64,000 bases of DNA from positions 186,001-250,000 of the forward strand of contig NZ_LR134372.1 of NCBI RefSeq assembly GCF_900637395.1, read 5' to 3'. The notes beneath the pieces were generated by a model. It was not told where the DNA came from and did not search any database. It saw nothing but the letters and a program-made list of their open reading frames with translations. Shown here one piece after another: positions 34,635 to 42,144 of this stretch. The position numbers and the translations under genes are program-made. Source of the DNA: Campylobacter upsaliensis (lineage in GTDB: Bacteria; Campylobacterota; Campylobacteria; Campylobacterales; Campylobacteraceae). How positions within the stretch are numbered: position 1 is the stretch's first letter; each line of letters opens with the position of its first letter.

Positions 34635-35903
34635 TCAAAAACTAAGCCTTGCAATGCTTTCTTGCAGGGCTTTGAAAAAGTGGTCAATATCTTCTTTTTC
34701 GTGCGTATAATGAAAGCTAACCCTAAGCCAACCCGGCTTAAAAGTTAATTTTTGATTATCTTTTAAATGTAGCAAATCGTGTCCATAAGGTCCTGCACAA
34801 GCACAGCCAGCTCTTGTTTCTATGTGAAATTTCTTACTTAAATCATAAGCTAAATCAAAGGGAGAAAGTTTTTTGATATTAAAAGAAAAAATGGCTAGTC
34901 TTTTTGTCAAATTTTTAGCATAAAGTTCTAAATTTGGCACTTCTTGACATTTTTGAAAAAAATAATTTTTTAAAAACTCTTCTTTTTTTTCTATATAATC
35001 AAGTCCTATTTTATCTCTTATTTCAAAGGCTAAAGAAGCGCGTATGAGCTGCAAAATTCCGGGCGTTCCTCCTTCTTCTAAATTTTCTTCATTACAAAGA
35101 TAATTTTGCGAAGTGCGTGAGACATAACCCACCGTTCCTCCAGCAGCAAAACTTGGCGTTGTTCCACATAAAGTCTTTTTGATAGCCAAAAGCCCACACG
35201 AGCCTACTCCGCCTATGAGTTTATGTGCGCTGATGAAAAGAGCATCGTAGAATTTGCAAGGGATATTTTTATAGGGGATAAAGCTTGAGGCATCAAAGGC
35301 GACTAAACCTCCATATTGCCTTACTAGGGTTGAAATTTTTTCATAATCACTTAAAATCCCCGTTACATTAGAGGCTAGAGAAAAACTAGCGATGATTTGC
35401 CTTTTTTGATTGAGGCTTAAAATTTGCTTTAAAAATGCAAAATCAATCTCCCCTTGCTTATCTAGTGGCACTCTTACACACTCACAAAGGGCTTCTCTAA
35501 AGGAAAGCTCATTAGAATGATGCTCATAAGGTCCTACAAGCACGAGCGGGAGGGATTTGGGATCTATTTGACTAAGATATTTTTGCTTTAAAACAGGAGG
35601 TGCATAAAGTCCTAAAAGCTCTTGAAATTTCTTAATCGCTCCACTACTACCTGTTCCACAAGCGATTAGGGCGAAATCTTCGTTTAAATTTAAGCTTTTT
35701 TTAATTTTAATCCTTGCTTCTTCGTAGAGTTTTTGCATTTTAAAGGCATTAAGTGAGCTTTCTGAGTGAGTGTTTGCATAAAAGGGCAAAATCGATTTGA
35801 TGCGTTTTTCTACACTTTTAAGGGCTAAAGCACTTGCTGCAAAGTCCAAATAAAGCGTATTTTTACGCAAAATGATGTCTTTTTTTAAATCCTCAATTTG
35901 CAA
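34635..35903 (-). CDS. Class V aminotransferase / cysteine desulfurase-like protein
   Basis: 422-residue PLP enzyme of the NifS/SufS-like fold. LYLDFAASALALKSVEKR near the N-terminus, VAFDASSF with the PLP-facing Asp, FISAHKLIGGVGSCGLL with the PLP lysine, and a C-terminal TRAGCACAGPYGHD segment that holds a cysteine in the active-site-loop region. Whether it delivers sulphur or acts on another substrate is unknown; C. jejuni Cj0791c, its likely counterpart, is annotated only as an aminotransferase. Its stop is directly adjacent to the lipoprotein stop. Confidence 0.8.
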   Translation of the reverse strand: MQIEDLKKDIILRKNTLYLDFAASALALKSVEKRIKSILPFYANTHSESSLNAFKMQKLYEEARIKIKKSLNLNEDFALIACGTGSSGAIKKFQELLGLYAPPVLKQKYLSQIDPKSLPLVLVGPYEHHSNELSFREALCECVRVPLDKQGEIDFAFLKQILSLNQKRQIIASFSLASNVTGILSDYEKISTLVRQYGGLVAFDASSFIPYKNIPCKFYDALFISAHKLIGGVGSCGLLAIKKTLCGTTPSFAAGGTVGYVSRTSQNYLCNEENLEEGGTPGILQLIRASLAFEIRDKIGLDYIEKKEEFLKNYFFQKCQEVPNLELYAKNLTKRLAIFSFNIKKLSPFDLAYDLSKKFHIETRAGCACAGPYGHDLLHLKDNQKLTFKPGWLRVSFHYTHEKEDIDHFFKALQESIARLSF

Positions 35904-35989
35904 ACATTATCCTTAATGAAATTTTGTTAAAATTATAAAAAATTATTTTAAATAAAAGGATAGACATTAAATTTCATAGCTTTGCGTGT

Positions 35990-36808
35990 TTGCATCCTGA
36001 GCTTGATTTACATCAAATGGTTGATTTTTATAGTGTGTTTGATGGGCTTTGGGTGGAGTATTTTTCTAATGATATTTTTGATAGTATTAAGGCGTTGATT
36101 TTACCAAATTATAAGCTTTTAGATGAAAAATTTTTGATTAATGAGACGGAAGAAAAGGCTTTGATTTTATTTGCTAAAAATAATCGCAAACGCTATTCTA
36201 TTAACCGCGAAATTCAGCACTTTAAGGCGTTAAACACTTTTAACAAGCTTTTGAAATCTGGCATTTTACGCATAGAAAAAAGCAAGGAAAATAAAATAGA
36301 AAAATCCAAGCACCACAAGCTAAAAAAAGAGTTAAGAGACTATGTCATTCAAGATAAAATTCTTTTTAAGGATCATTATACGCGTTTTCATTTTTATTTT
36401 TTAAAGCCTAATGAAAATTTGATTTTGGCGGGGAAATTTGATGAGCTTTTGGAAAAGATAAGGGAGAAATTTGAGTTTTATCAAAGCTTTTGTTTTGAGC
36501 AATTAGCAAGGGAATTTGTGGAAAAGCATTTTAATCTTTACTGCGTTCAAAGCTATTGGGATAGGAATTTGGAGCTTGATTTATATTATAAAGATGAAAC
36601 AATTTCTCTCATAGGCGAGGTCAAATTTAAAAATAAAAAAATTTGTAAAAATGTCTTAAATGATCTTTATAAAAAAGCACAAGAGCTCAATTTAAAGCCT
36701 AATTATTATATAATCTTTTCTAAAAATGGCTTTTCTAAGGAGCTTGAAAGCTTACAAAGTGAGCATTTGCTTTTGTTTGATTTAAGTCATTTTAAAGCTT
36801 TGATGTGA
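35990..36808 (+). CDS. DUF234-like protein of unknown function
   Basis: 272 residues or slightly more. The C-terminal part has QSFCFEQLAREFVEKHF, YWDRNLELDLYYKDE and LIGEVKFKNKK, the spacing of a PD-(D/E)xK-like fold (D, then E-x-K) as in the DUF234 end of archaeal-type ATPases; no ATPase part is present. It corresponds to C. jejuni Cj0792, upstream of flgS. The frame is open upstream, and the best ribosome site (AAAGGA at 35955-35960) points to an ATT at 35966, which would add eight residues (KFHSFACL). The TTG at 35990 is the first conventional start. Confidence 0.6.
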   Translation: MHPELDLHQMVDFYSVFDGLWVEYFSNDIFDSIKALILPNYKLLDEKFLINETEEKALILFAKNNRKRYSINREIQHFKALNTFNKLLKSGILRIEKSKENKIEKSKHHKLKKELRDYVIQDKILFKDHYTRFHFYFLKPNENLILAGKFDELLEKIREKFEFYQSFCFEQLAREFVEKHFNLYCVQSYWDRNLELDLYYKDETISLIGEVKFKNKKICKNVLNDLYKKAQELNLKPNYYIIFSKNGFSKELESLQSEHLLLFDLSHFKALM

Positions 36809-36815
36809 GGATAAA

Positions 36816-37850
36816 ATGGATAAAAATATTTTGCAAAGTTTAGACTCTAATGAAAAAGAAACATTGCAAAAAGGGCTTCAAAGCCTCATTGAGCAAACTT
36901 ATGTGATAGAAAATGAGTATAAAATACTTAATGAAAATTACAACGCCCTAAGGGCTATGATGAGTGAAGTTATCGAGGTTTTGCCTACGGCACTTTGGAT
37001 TATGGATAGAGATAAAAAGATCATTTTGCAAAATAGAGCCGCCGCACAAAATGCAAATTTATTGGAGCAAATTGATCTTAAAAGCACCCACTATGAGCTT
37101 GAATTTGAGAACAAATTTTATACGATAAAAATCATAGCTCAAAATGAAAAAACTATCATTTCAGCCACAGACATTAGTGATGAAAAAAGAAATGAACGCC
37201 TTGCTAGTATGGGAAGTGTGGCAGCACATTTAGCTCACGAGATAAGAAATCCCATAGGCTCTATATCTTTACTTGCCTCCACGCTTTTTTCTAGAGTCGA
37301 GCTTAAAAATAAAAATATCGTGCTTGAAATTCAAAAAGCTATCGCAAGGGTTGAAAGAATAGTGAATTCCACCTTGCTTTTTACTAAGGGTGTGCATATT
37401 AATAAGGGCTTTTTTAATCTCTTAGAATTAAAAGAAGAGTGCGAACAAGCCATTGCATCTTATAATTTTTCTAGTGATATTAGCTTTGAAATGGAATTTT
37501 TTGATTTGGAAATTTATGCGGATAAGGCTTTGCTAGGCTTAGTTTTGCAAAATCTTATTTATAATGCTATTGATGCGATTGAAGAAGAGGAGAGCGAAGA
37601 GCCTAAAATTTGCATTAAAGCTTATGTAAAAGGGACGAATTTGCATGTGGAAATTTTAGATAATGGTTGTGAAATTAAGGACGAAAAGCTTGTTTTTGAA
37701 GCCTTTAAAACAACTAAACTTAAGGGAAATGGGCTTGGACTTTCTTTGTCAAAAGAAATCATCAATGCCCATAAAGGAGAGCTTGGCTTTAAGATAAAGC
37801 CTAAGCTATTTTATTTTACCTTACCTTTTGAGTTGATTGACAATACTTAG
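36816..37850 (+). CDS. flgS: Sensor histidine kinase FlgS
   Basis: 344-residue cytoplasmic histidine kinase that phosphorylates FlgR to switch on sigma-54-dependent rod and hook genes. It has a coiled N-terminus, a small PAS-like sensor (LPTALWIMDRDKKIILQN), the H box AAHLAHEIRNPIGSI, the N box NLIYNAIDAIEE and the G box GLGLSLSKEI. No membrane segment, as in C. jejuni FlgS (Cj0793). Its 3' end overlaps the convergent flgG by 30 bases, so the kinase gene physically touches a gene of the regulon it controls. Confidence 0.9.
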   Translation: MDKNILQSLDSNEKETLQKGLQSLIEQTYVIENEYKILNENYNALRAMMSEVIEVLPTALWIMDRDKKIILQNRAAAQNANLLEQIDLKSTHYELEFENKFYTIKIIAQNEKTIISATDISDEKRNERLASMGSVAAHLAHEIRNPIGSISLLASTLFSRVELKNKNIVLEIQKAIARVERIVNSTLLFTKGVHINKGFFNLLELKEECEQAIASYNFSSDISFEMEFFDLEIYADKALLGLVLQNLIYNAIDAIEEEESEEPKICIKAYVKGTNLHVEILDNGCEIKDEKLVFEAFKTTKLKGNGLGLSLSKEIINAHKGELGFKIKPKLFYFTLPFELIDNT

Positions 37851-38612
37851 CATTTCATCACTTGTGGTAATCGCCTTTGAACCTGCTTCATAAGCTCTTT
37901 GTCCTGTGATGAGGTCGGTCATTTCTTCGACAAGTTGGACATTGCTAAGTTCCACAAAGCCGTGTCTTATGTTTCCTAAGCCGTCCTGTCCTGCTATACC
38001 TGCTACTGGTGCGCCACTAGCTCCGGTTTCAAGGTAGAGATTATCCCCCATAGAGTGAAGTCCTGCTGGGTTGATAAACTGCACTAATTCAATTTGCCCG
38101 ATTTGCGTTTCTTCTTGTTCGCCTGCTAACATCACAGAGACGGTGCCGTCTTTTGCGATGCTAATGTTTGTCGCACCCTCTGGAACGGTCATTTCTGGTA
38201 TTAATCTATATCCGTCTGCATTGACGACATTTCCTTCATTATCCCTTGTAAATTGTCCATTTCTTGTATAAGCTGTCGTGCCGTCAGGAAGCTGAATTTG
38301 GAAAAAGCCATTACCCTCGATCGCCATATCAAAGCTATCTGTGCTAGTAGATTTATAGCTACCCGGTGTAAAGACCTTTGTAACAGCCGTAGGACGCACC
38401 CCTAAGCCTACTTCTATGCCTGATGGAGAAAGCGTAGTGGCAGAGGTGGAAGTGCCTGCATATTTCATCGTTTGATACATCAAGTCCGCAAATTCGGCTC
38501 TTGATTTTTTAAAGCCTACGGTATTGACATTTGAGATATTGTTTGAAGTTACATCGATTTGTGTCTGTTGGGCGACCATACCTGTGGCTGCCGTGTGAAG
38601 TGAACGCATCAT
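37821..38612 (-). CDS. flgG: Flagellar distal rod protein FlgG
   Basis: 263-residue distal rod subunit. The N-terminal rod signature MRSLHTAATGMVAQQ with NNISNVNTVGFKKSRAEF, the repeated DSFDMAIEGNGFFQIQLPDG core, and the C-terminal VQLVEEMTDLITGQRAYEAGSK/TSDEMLSIVNQL heptads are diagnostic. It follows flgF by 25 bases. An ATGATG pair gives two possible starts. Confidence 0.96.
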   Translation of the reverse strand: MMRSLHTAATGMVAQQTQIDVTSNNISNVNTVGFKKSRAEFADLMYQTMKYAGTSTSATTLSPSGIEVGLGVRPTAVTKVFTPGSYKSTSTDSFDMAIEGNGFFQIQLPDGTTAYTRNGQFTRDNEGNVVNADGYRLIPEMTVPEGATNISIAKDGTVSVMLAGEQEETQIGQIELVQFINPAGLHSMGDNLYLETGASGAPVAGIAGQDGLGNIRHGFVELSNVQLVEEMTDLITGQRAYEAGSKAITTSDEMLSIVNQLKR

Positions 38613-38637
38613 TTTTTATCCTTTTTTATTTATTTTA

Positions 38638-39450
38638 TTACTTAACGCTTGCGAGTTTATTAATCGCATCTTGATTTAAATCATCCATATGAGCTGTCAT
38701 TACCTTTTGATACATCTCAACCATTCTATTTGCCTCGATGAGGCTGACCATTTCGCTAACGGGATTGACATTTGAGCCTTGAGAAAAGCCTTGTTTAACC
38801 GAATTTGAAATTTCTAAATCTCTAATGCGGGTTAAATCATCGATTTTATAGGTATTATCCCCATCCTTTTCTAAAGCCCTTACATCATCAACTTGAGCGA
38901 TGAAAAGCCTAGCATTATTCTCTCCATCGACACTAATATTGCCATTTTTATCTGCATTAATATGCACCGCACCGTTTCCTATAATGATGCCAGCACCTTC
39001 TGGATTATTAAAATAATTACTGCTTAAGACCTTATAGCCTTGCTTATTAACCAAATAGCCCTCATCATCAAGTTGAAAATTTCCGTCTTTTGTGAGTCTT
39101 AGCTCCCCATTTTTAGTTTGCACGAGGTAAAAGGTATCCTCTCTAGTCATTGCAAAGTCTAAAGGATTATTGGTCGCTTTTAAAGAGCCTGTGCTAAAAT
39201 CCGTGTAATCTTGCGAAATTTGAGGCACTCTATCAATAGTCGAATTGACAAAACGCGCCGCGTCTTTTGTGTGATTTTCTATAGGCAACTCGTCCTTAGT
39301 TTCTTTAAAAATCCTTTTAAAATCCGCAATAACTACATCATCACGCTTATAACCGCTTGTGTTAATGTTTGCTAGGTTGTTTGTGATAACTTCAAGTTTG
39401 TTAAACTGCGTTACCATACCACCTGTGGCTTGATAATATCCATTTTGCAT
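38638..39450 (-). CDS. flgF: Flagellar proximal/second rod protein (FlgF / FlgG2)
   Basis: 270-residue rod-family protein with the N-terminal QNGYYQATGGMVTQFNKLEVITNNLANINTSGYKRD-type motif, a central region around NPLDFAMTREDTFYLVQ, and C-terminal NVNPVSEMVSLIEANRMVEMYQ. In C. jejuni the equivalent gene before flgG is Cj0697, annotated flgG2 or flgF. A sigma-54 promoter lies directly upstream, consistent with control by FlgS/FlgR. Confidence 0.88.
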   Translation of the reverse strand: MQNGYYQATGGMVTQFNKLEVITNNLANINTSGYKRDDVVIADFKRIFKETKDELPIENHTKDAARFVNSTIDRVPQISQDYTDFSTGSLKATNNPLDFAMTREDTFYLVQTKNGELRLTKDGNFQLDDEGYLVNKQGYKVLSSNYFNNPEGAGIIIGNGAVHINADKNGNISVDGENNARLFIAQVDDVRALEKDGDNTYKIDDLTRIRDLEISNSVKQGFSQGSNVNPVSEMVSLIEANRMVEMYQKVMTAHMDDLNQDAINKLASVK

Positions 39451-39483
39451 ATTTTCACCTATATTTTAAGATTTACAGCTACT

Positions 39484-39502
39484 CTAGCAAAATGTGTTCC
39501 AC
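39484..39502 (-). promoter_or_regulatory. Sigma-54 promoter of flgF-flgG
   Basis: On the minus strand: GTGGAACACATTTTGCTAG. The -24 GG (39499-39500) and -12 GC (39487-39488) are separated by exactly 10 bases, the required sigma-54 spacing. It lies about 37 bases upstream of the flgF start. Confidence 0.85.
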
Positions 39503-39516
39503 TTTTTAAAAAGGCT

Positions 39517-40326
39517 TTATTTTGGGCGTTTAATCAGCCTAAAAGCAAAATGAAGCATAAAAAAAAGACAAGAAATTCCTATAATGCAAGCTCCACTTGA
39601 AAGATTAAACGCTGCACTTACAAATAAGCCAAACACACAAAAAATGCCGCTAATGCAAGAAGAAATGAGCATCATAGCTCCCAGTCTTTTGGCAAAAGAT
39701 TCTGCGATAAAACTAGGGATACTTAGCATAGCCATAACTAAAATAAGCCCCACCAAGCGTATAGAAATGACGATGCAAAAAGCTAGCATTGCGATTAAAA
39801 GATAATGAAAAAAGCTCGTGTGAATTCCCTTAACTTTTGCAAATTCTTTGTCAAAACTTAGAATTTCAAATTGTCTATAAAATAAAAATAAAAGCAAGAT
39901 AAAAGCACCATCGACAAAAGCCATAAGCCATAAATCATCGCTTGAAACGGCTAAAATAGAACCAAATAAATAAGCCATTAAATCGCTATTTTGCCCTGGA
40001 CTTAAATCAATGAGTATAACCCCCACAGCCATACCAAAAGCCCAAATTACCGCAATAAAACTATCACTTCTATGAGAATAATGTTTGCTTAAAAAGGCGA
40101 CTAAAAAAGCTAAAAAAAGTGTAAAAATACTCGTGCTAAGTAAAATGGGCAAAGAGAAATAAATCGCCAAGCCTATGCCTCCAAAAGCACCGTGCGTAAT
40201 GCCTCCAGCCATAGAAAAGAGGCGATTTATCATCACTAAAACCCCCATAGCTCCACAGGCAATACTTACTAAAAGGGCGGCTAAAAGGGCGTTTTGAAAA
40301 AAGGTGTAGTTTAAAAACTCAAGCAT
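39517..40326 (-). CDS. znuB: Zinc ABC transporter permease ZnuB
   Basis: 269-residue ABC-3 family permease with seven to eight membrane helices (LEFLNYTFFQNALLAALLVSI at the start). VLVMINRLFSMAGGITHGAFGGIGLA and LIRLVGLILVMAMLSIPS-like stretches are typical. It is the last gene of the leftward znuA-znuC-znuB operon; the start overlaps znuC by 8 bases. Zinc is the expected substrate because the binding protein has a His-rich loop. Confidence 0.92.
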   Translation of the reverse strand: MLEFLNYTFFQNALLAALLVSIACGAMGVLVMINRLFSMAGGITHGAFGGIGLAIYFSLPILLSTSIFTLFLAFLVAFLSKHYSHRSDSFIAVIWAFGMAVGVILIDLSPGQNSDLMAYLFGSILAVSSDDLWLMAFVDGAFILLLFLFYRQFEILSFDKEFAKVKGIHTSFFHYLLIAMLAFCIVISIRLVGLILVMAMLSIPSFIAESFAKRLGAMMLISSCISGIFCVFGLFVSAAFNLSSGACIIGISCLFFMLHFAFRLIKRPK

Positions 40327-41146
40327 TATTTTGTCTAAGATTTGTGATGTTTTGTGTTATATTTTTACTATAATTTAAAATTTTACTTTCGCAATTTTGC
40401 TTTTCTTCACACTGCAAACAATGCTCCAAGCTCATCTCCACATCACAAAAATGCGTATGATTTTCATATAAATGTTTTAAAAAAACACTTTTTTGTCTTT
40501 CTTTTTTGTCATTTTGATGTAAAAAAAGCTCTTTATTTAAATGTGCGATTTTATCGCTATAAGCAAGGACTAAATTAATATCGTGGCACACGGTTATAAC
40601 GCCTATTCCTTCATTATGCAAGGCACTTAGCATTTCAAAAATTTGCACCGCACTTTTACTATCAACACTTGCCGTTGGCTCATCTAGGATAAGTAGTTTG
40701 CACCTATCGATTAAAGCTCTAGCGATGAGAACTTTTTGCCTTTGTCCCCCGCTTAATTCATTAAAGCTTTTATCCCAAAATTCCTCCATACCTATATTTT
40801 TAAGGCTTTTTAAGGCTTTTTTTTGATCTTCTTTTGTGTAAAAGCCAAAAATTTTTTGTCCTACAAGTCCCATTAAAACGATCTCAAGCACACGCGCATT
40901 GAAATTTGTGTTAATAAGGCTTTGTTGTGGGACATAGGCAATTTCATTTTTTTGGATATTAAAAAATTCAATTTGTTTTTTAGAGTTTAAAAGTCCCAAA
41001 ATGAGCTTTAAGAGTGTTGATTTCCCAGCTCCATTTGCACCGATGATGGAGAGAAATTCGCGGCTATCATAGCTAAGATTGATATTTTTTAAAATTTCTT
41101 CTTTGTCGTAGCTATAATTTAAATTGTTAATTTTAAAATAAAGCAC
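40319..41146 (-). CDS. znuC: Zinc ABC transporter ATP-binding protein ZnuC
   Basis: 275 residues. Walker A GANGAGKSTLLKL, signature ELSGGQRQKVLIARAL and Walker B LLILDEPTASVDSK. The last ~60 residues extend beyond the ATPase core and carry a Cys/His-rich stretch (HTHFCDVEMSLEHCLQCEEKQNC), a possible metal-sensing or zinc-binding tail. It overlaps znuA and znuB, so all three are co-translated. Confidence 0.92.
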   Translation of the reverse strand: MLYFKINNLNYSYDKEEILKNINLSYDSREFLSIIGANGAGKSTLLKLILGLLNSKKQIEFFNIQKNEIAYVPQQSLINTNFNARVLEIVLMGLVGQKIFGFYTKEDQKKALKSLKNIGMEEFWDKSFNELSGGQRQKVLIARALIDRCKLLILDEPTASVDSKSAVQIFEMLSALHNEGIGVITVCHDINLVLAYSDKIAHLNKELFLHQNDKKERQKSVFLKHLYENHTHFCDVEMSLEHCLQCEEKQNCESKILNYSKNITQNITNLRQNNA

Positions 41147-41997
41147 TAAAAAGCCTTTTTTAACGCCTTAGTCGTTTCTAAAAGCTCTTTGTCCCACTCC
41201 TTTGAGAGATGATTAATCATTGCAATTCTTGCATTGCACTCTTTTGCTAAAACCCTTGCAGCATTTTCAGGAAAGCCCGGCTGCACGAAAATGACTTTGA
41301 TATTTTCTTCTCTTGCTTTTTTTATAATGCGTTTTAAATCGCTGATTTTAGGCTCTTTTCCTGCTATTTCTACCGGAATTTGCTCCAAATGATAGCGTTT
41401 TGCAAAATATGCCCAAGAAGGGTGATAAACGATAAATTTGCGATTTTTCACTCCTTTTAATTCCTCATCGATTTGTGAATTTAGACTTTCTAATTCTTTA
41501 TGAAAATTTTGCAAATTGTTTTCATACATTTTAGCATTTTGTGGGTATTTTTCTTTGAGGGCTGTGGCTATGTTTGTCGCTAGGATTTTGACTAAAATGG
41601 GATCAAGCCAAGTGTGTACATCTTTAGCGTGGTCGTGGTCGTGGTCGTGGTCGTGATGCTCGTGTTCTTCTTCAAATTCTAAAAAGTGAATATTTTTTTG
41701 AGTATTTACAATGCTTAAGTTTGGAAAATTACGCTTAAATTTATCTAAAAAAACTTTTTCAAATTCCAAACCCATCGTAAAATAAAGATCACTTTTTTCA
41801 AGTTTGCTAAGATGAGATGCTTTAAATTCAAAGGTATGCTCATCACTATTTTGCGGTAAGAGCGTGTTAATTTCTACACTATCTCCTGCGATTTTTTTTA
41901 CAAAAAACTCCTGTGGAGCTATGCTGACACTCACTACGGGCTTTGCCATCAAAAAACTGAAACCAAAAAATAAAAAGAGAAGAATTTTTTTCATCAT
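41146..41997 (-). CDS. znuA: Zinc ABC transporter periplasmic binding protein ZnuA
   Basis: 283-residue cluster A-I binding protein with a signal peptide (ending FLMAKPVV). The acidic, histidine-rich loop EEEHEHHDHDHDHDHAKDVH near residue 115 is the zinc-capturing feature of ZnuA. Metal ligands are likely in HTFEFKASHL, VHTWLDP, VYHPSWAYFA and the C-terminal Asn/Glu region. High-affinity zinc import matters for colonisation in C. jejuni (Cj0143c). The loop is encoded by a tandem hexamer repeat. ATGATG gives two nearby starts. Confidence 0.93.
   Translation of the reverse strand: MMKKILLFLFFGFSFLMAKPVVSVSIAPQEFFVKKIAGDSVEINTLLPQNSDEHTFEFKASHLSKLEKSDLYFTMGLEFEKVFLDKFKRNFPNLSIVNTQKNIHFLEFEEEHEHHDHDHDHDHAKDVHTWLDPILVKILATNIATALKEKYPQNAKMYENNLQNFHKELESLNSQIDEELKGVKNRKFIVYHPSWAYFAKRYHLEQIPVEIAGKEPKISDLKRIIKKAREENIKVIFVQPGFPENAARVLAKECNARIAMINHLSKEWDKELLETTKALKKAF
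41629..41652. repeat. Hexamer tandem repeat in znuA (GTGGTC x4)
   Basis: Four perfect GTGGTC units on the plus strand, followed by GTGATG, encoding alternating His-Asp in ZnuA. Changes in copy number keep the frame and would lengthen or shorten the zinc-binding loop. Confidence 0.9.
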
Positions 41998-42061
41998 TTC
42001 CTACCTAAATTTTAAATGCGAAATTATACGAAAATAATCTTAAAAATGCACTAATTTACAC

Positions 42062-42077
42062 AAAAAAAAAAAAAAAA
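42062..42077. repeat. Poly-A tract (16) in the znuA/chemoreceptor gap
   Basis: Sixteen consecutive A about 67 bases upstream of the chemoreceptor ATG and 65 bases upstream of znuA. A tract of this length at promoter distance can vary in length and may influence either divergent promoter. Confidence 0.8.
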
Positions 42078-42090
42078 CAAATTAATTTTT

Positions 42091-42129
42091 AAGAATTCTT
42101 GTATTAAAATTGCCACTTTGCAAGAATTC
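42091..42129. promoter_or_regulatory. Inverted repeat overlapping the chemoreceptor leader
   Basis: GAATTCTTG at 42093-42101 is repeated in inverse as CAAGAATTC at 42121-42129, with a 19-base spacer that contains the -10-like TTAAAAT. The left arm is itself part of the palindrome AAGAATTCTT. It could be an operator or an mRNA hairpin just before the AAAGGAG site. Confidence 0.55.
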
Positions 42130-42144
42130 CTAAAGGAGAAAGTT

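Noticed and set aside
41629-41652. Short repeats as a CRISPR-like array
   Set aside because: Units are six bases, directly tandem and coding for His-Asp; there are no spacers.
42118-42144. TTG start for the chemoreceptor
   Set aside because: ATG 42145 has a strong AAAGGAG site; the TTG lies in the inverted repeat leader.
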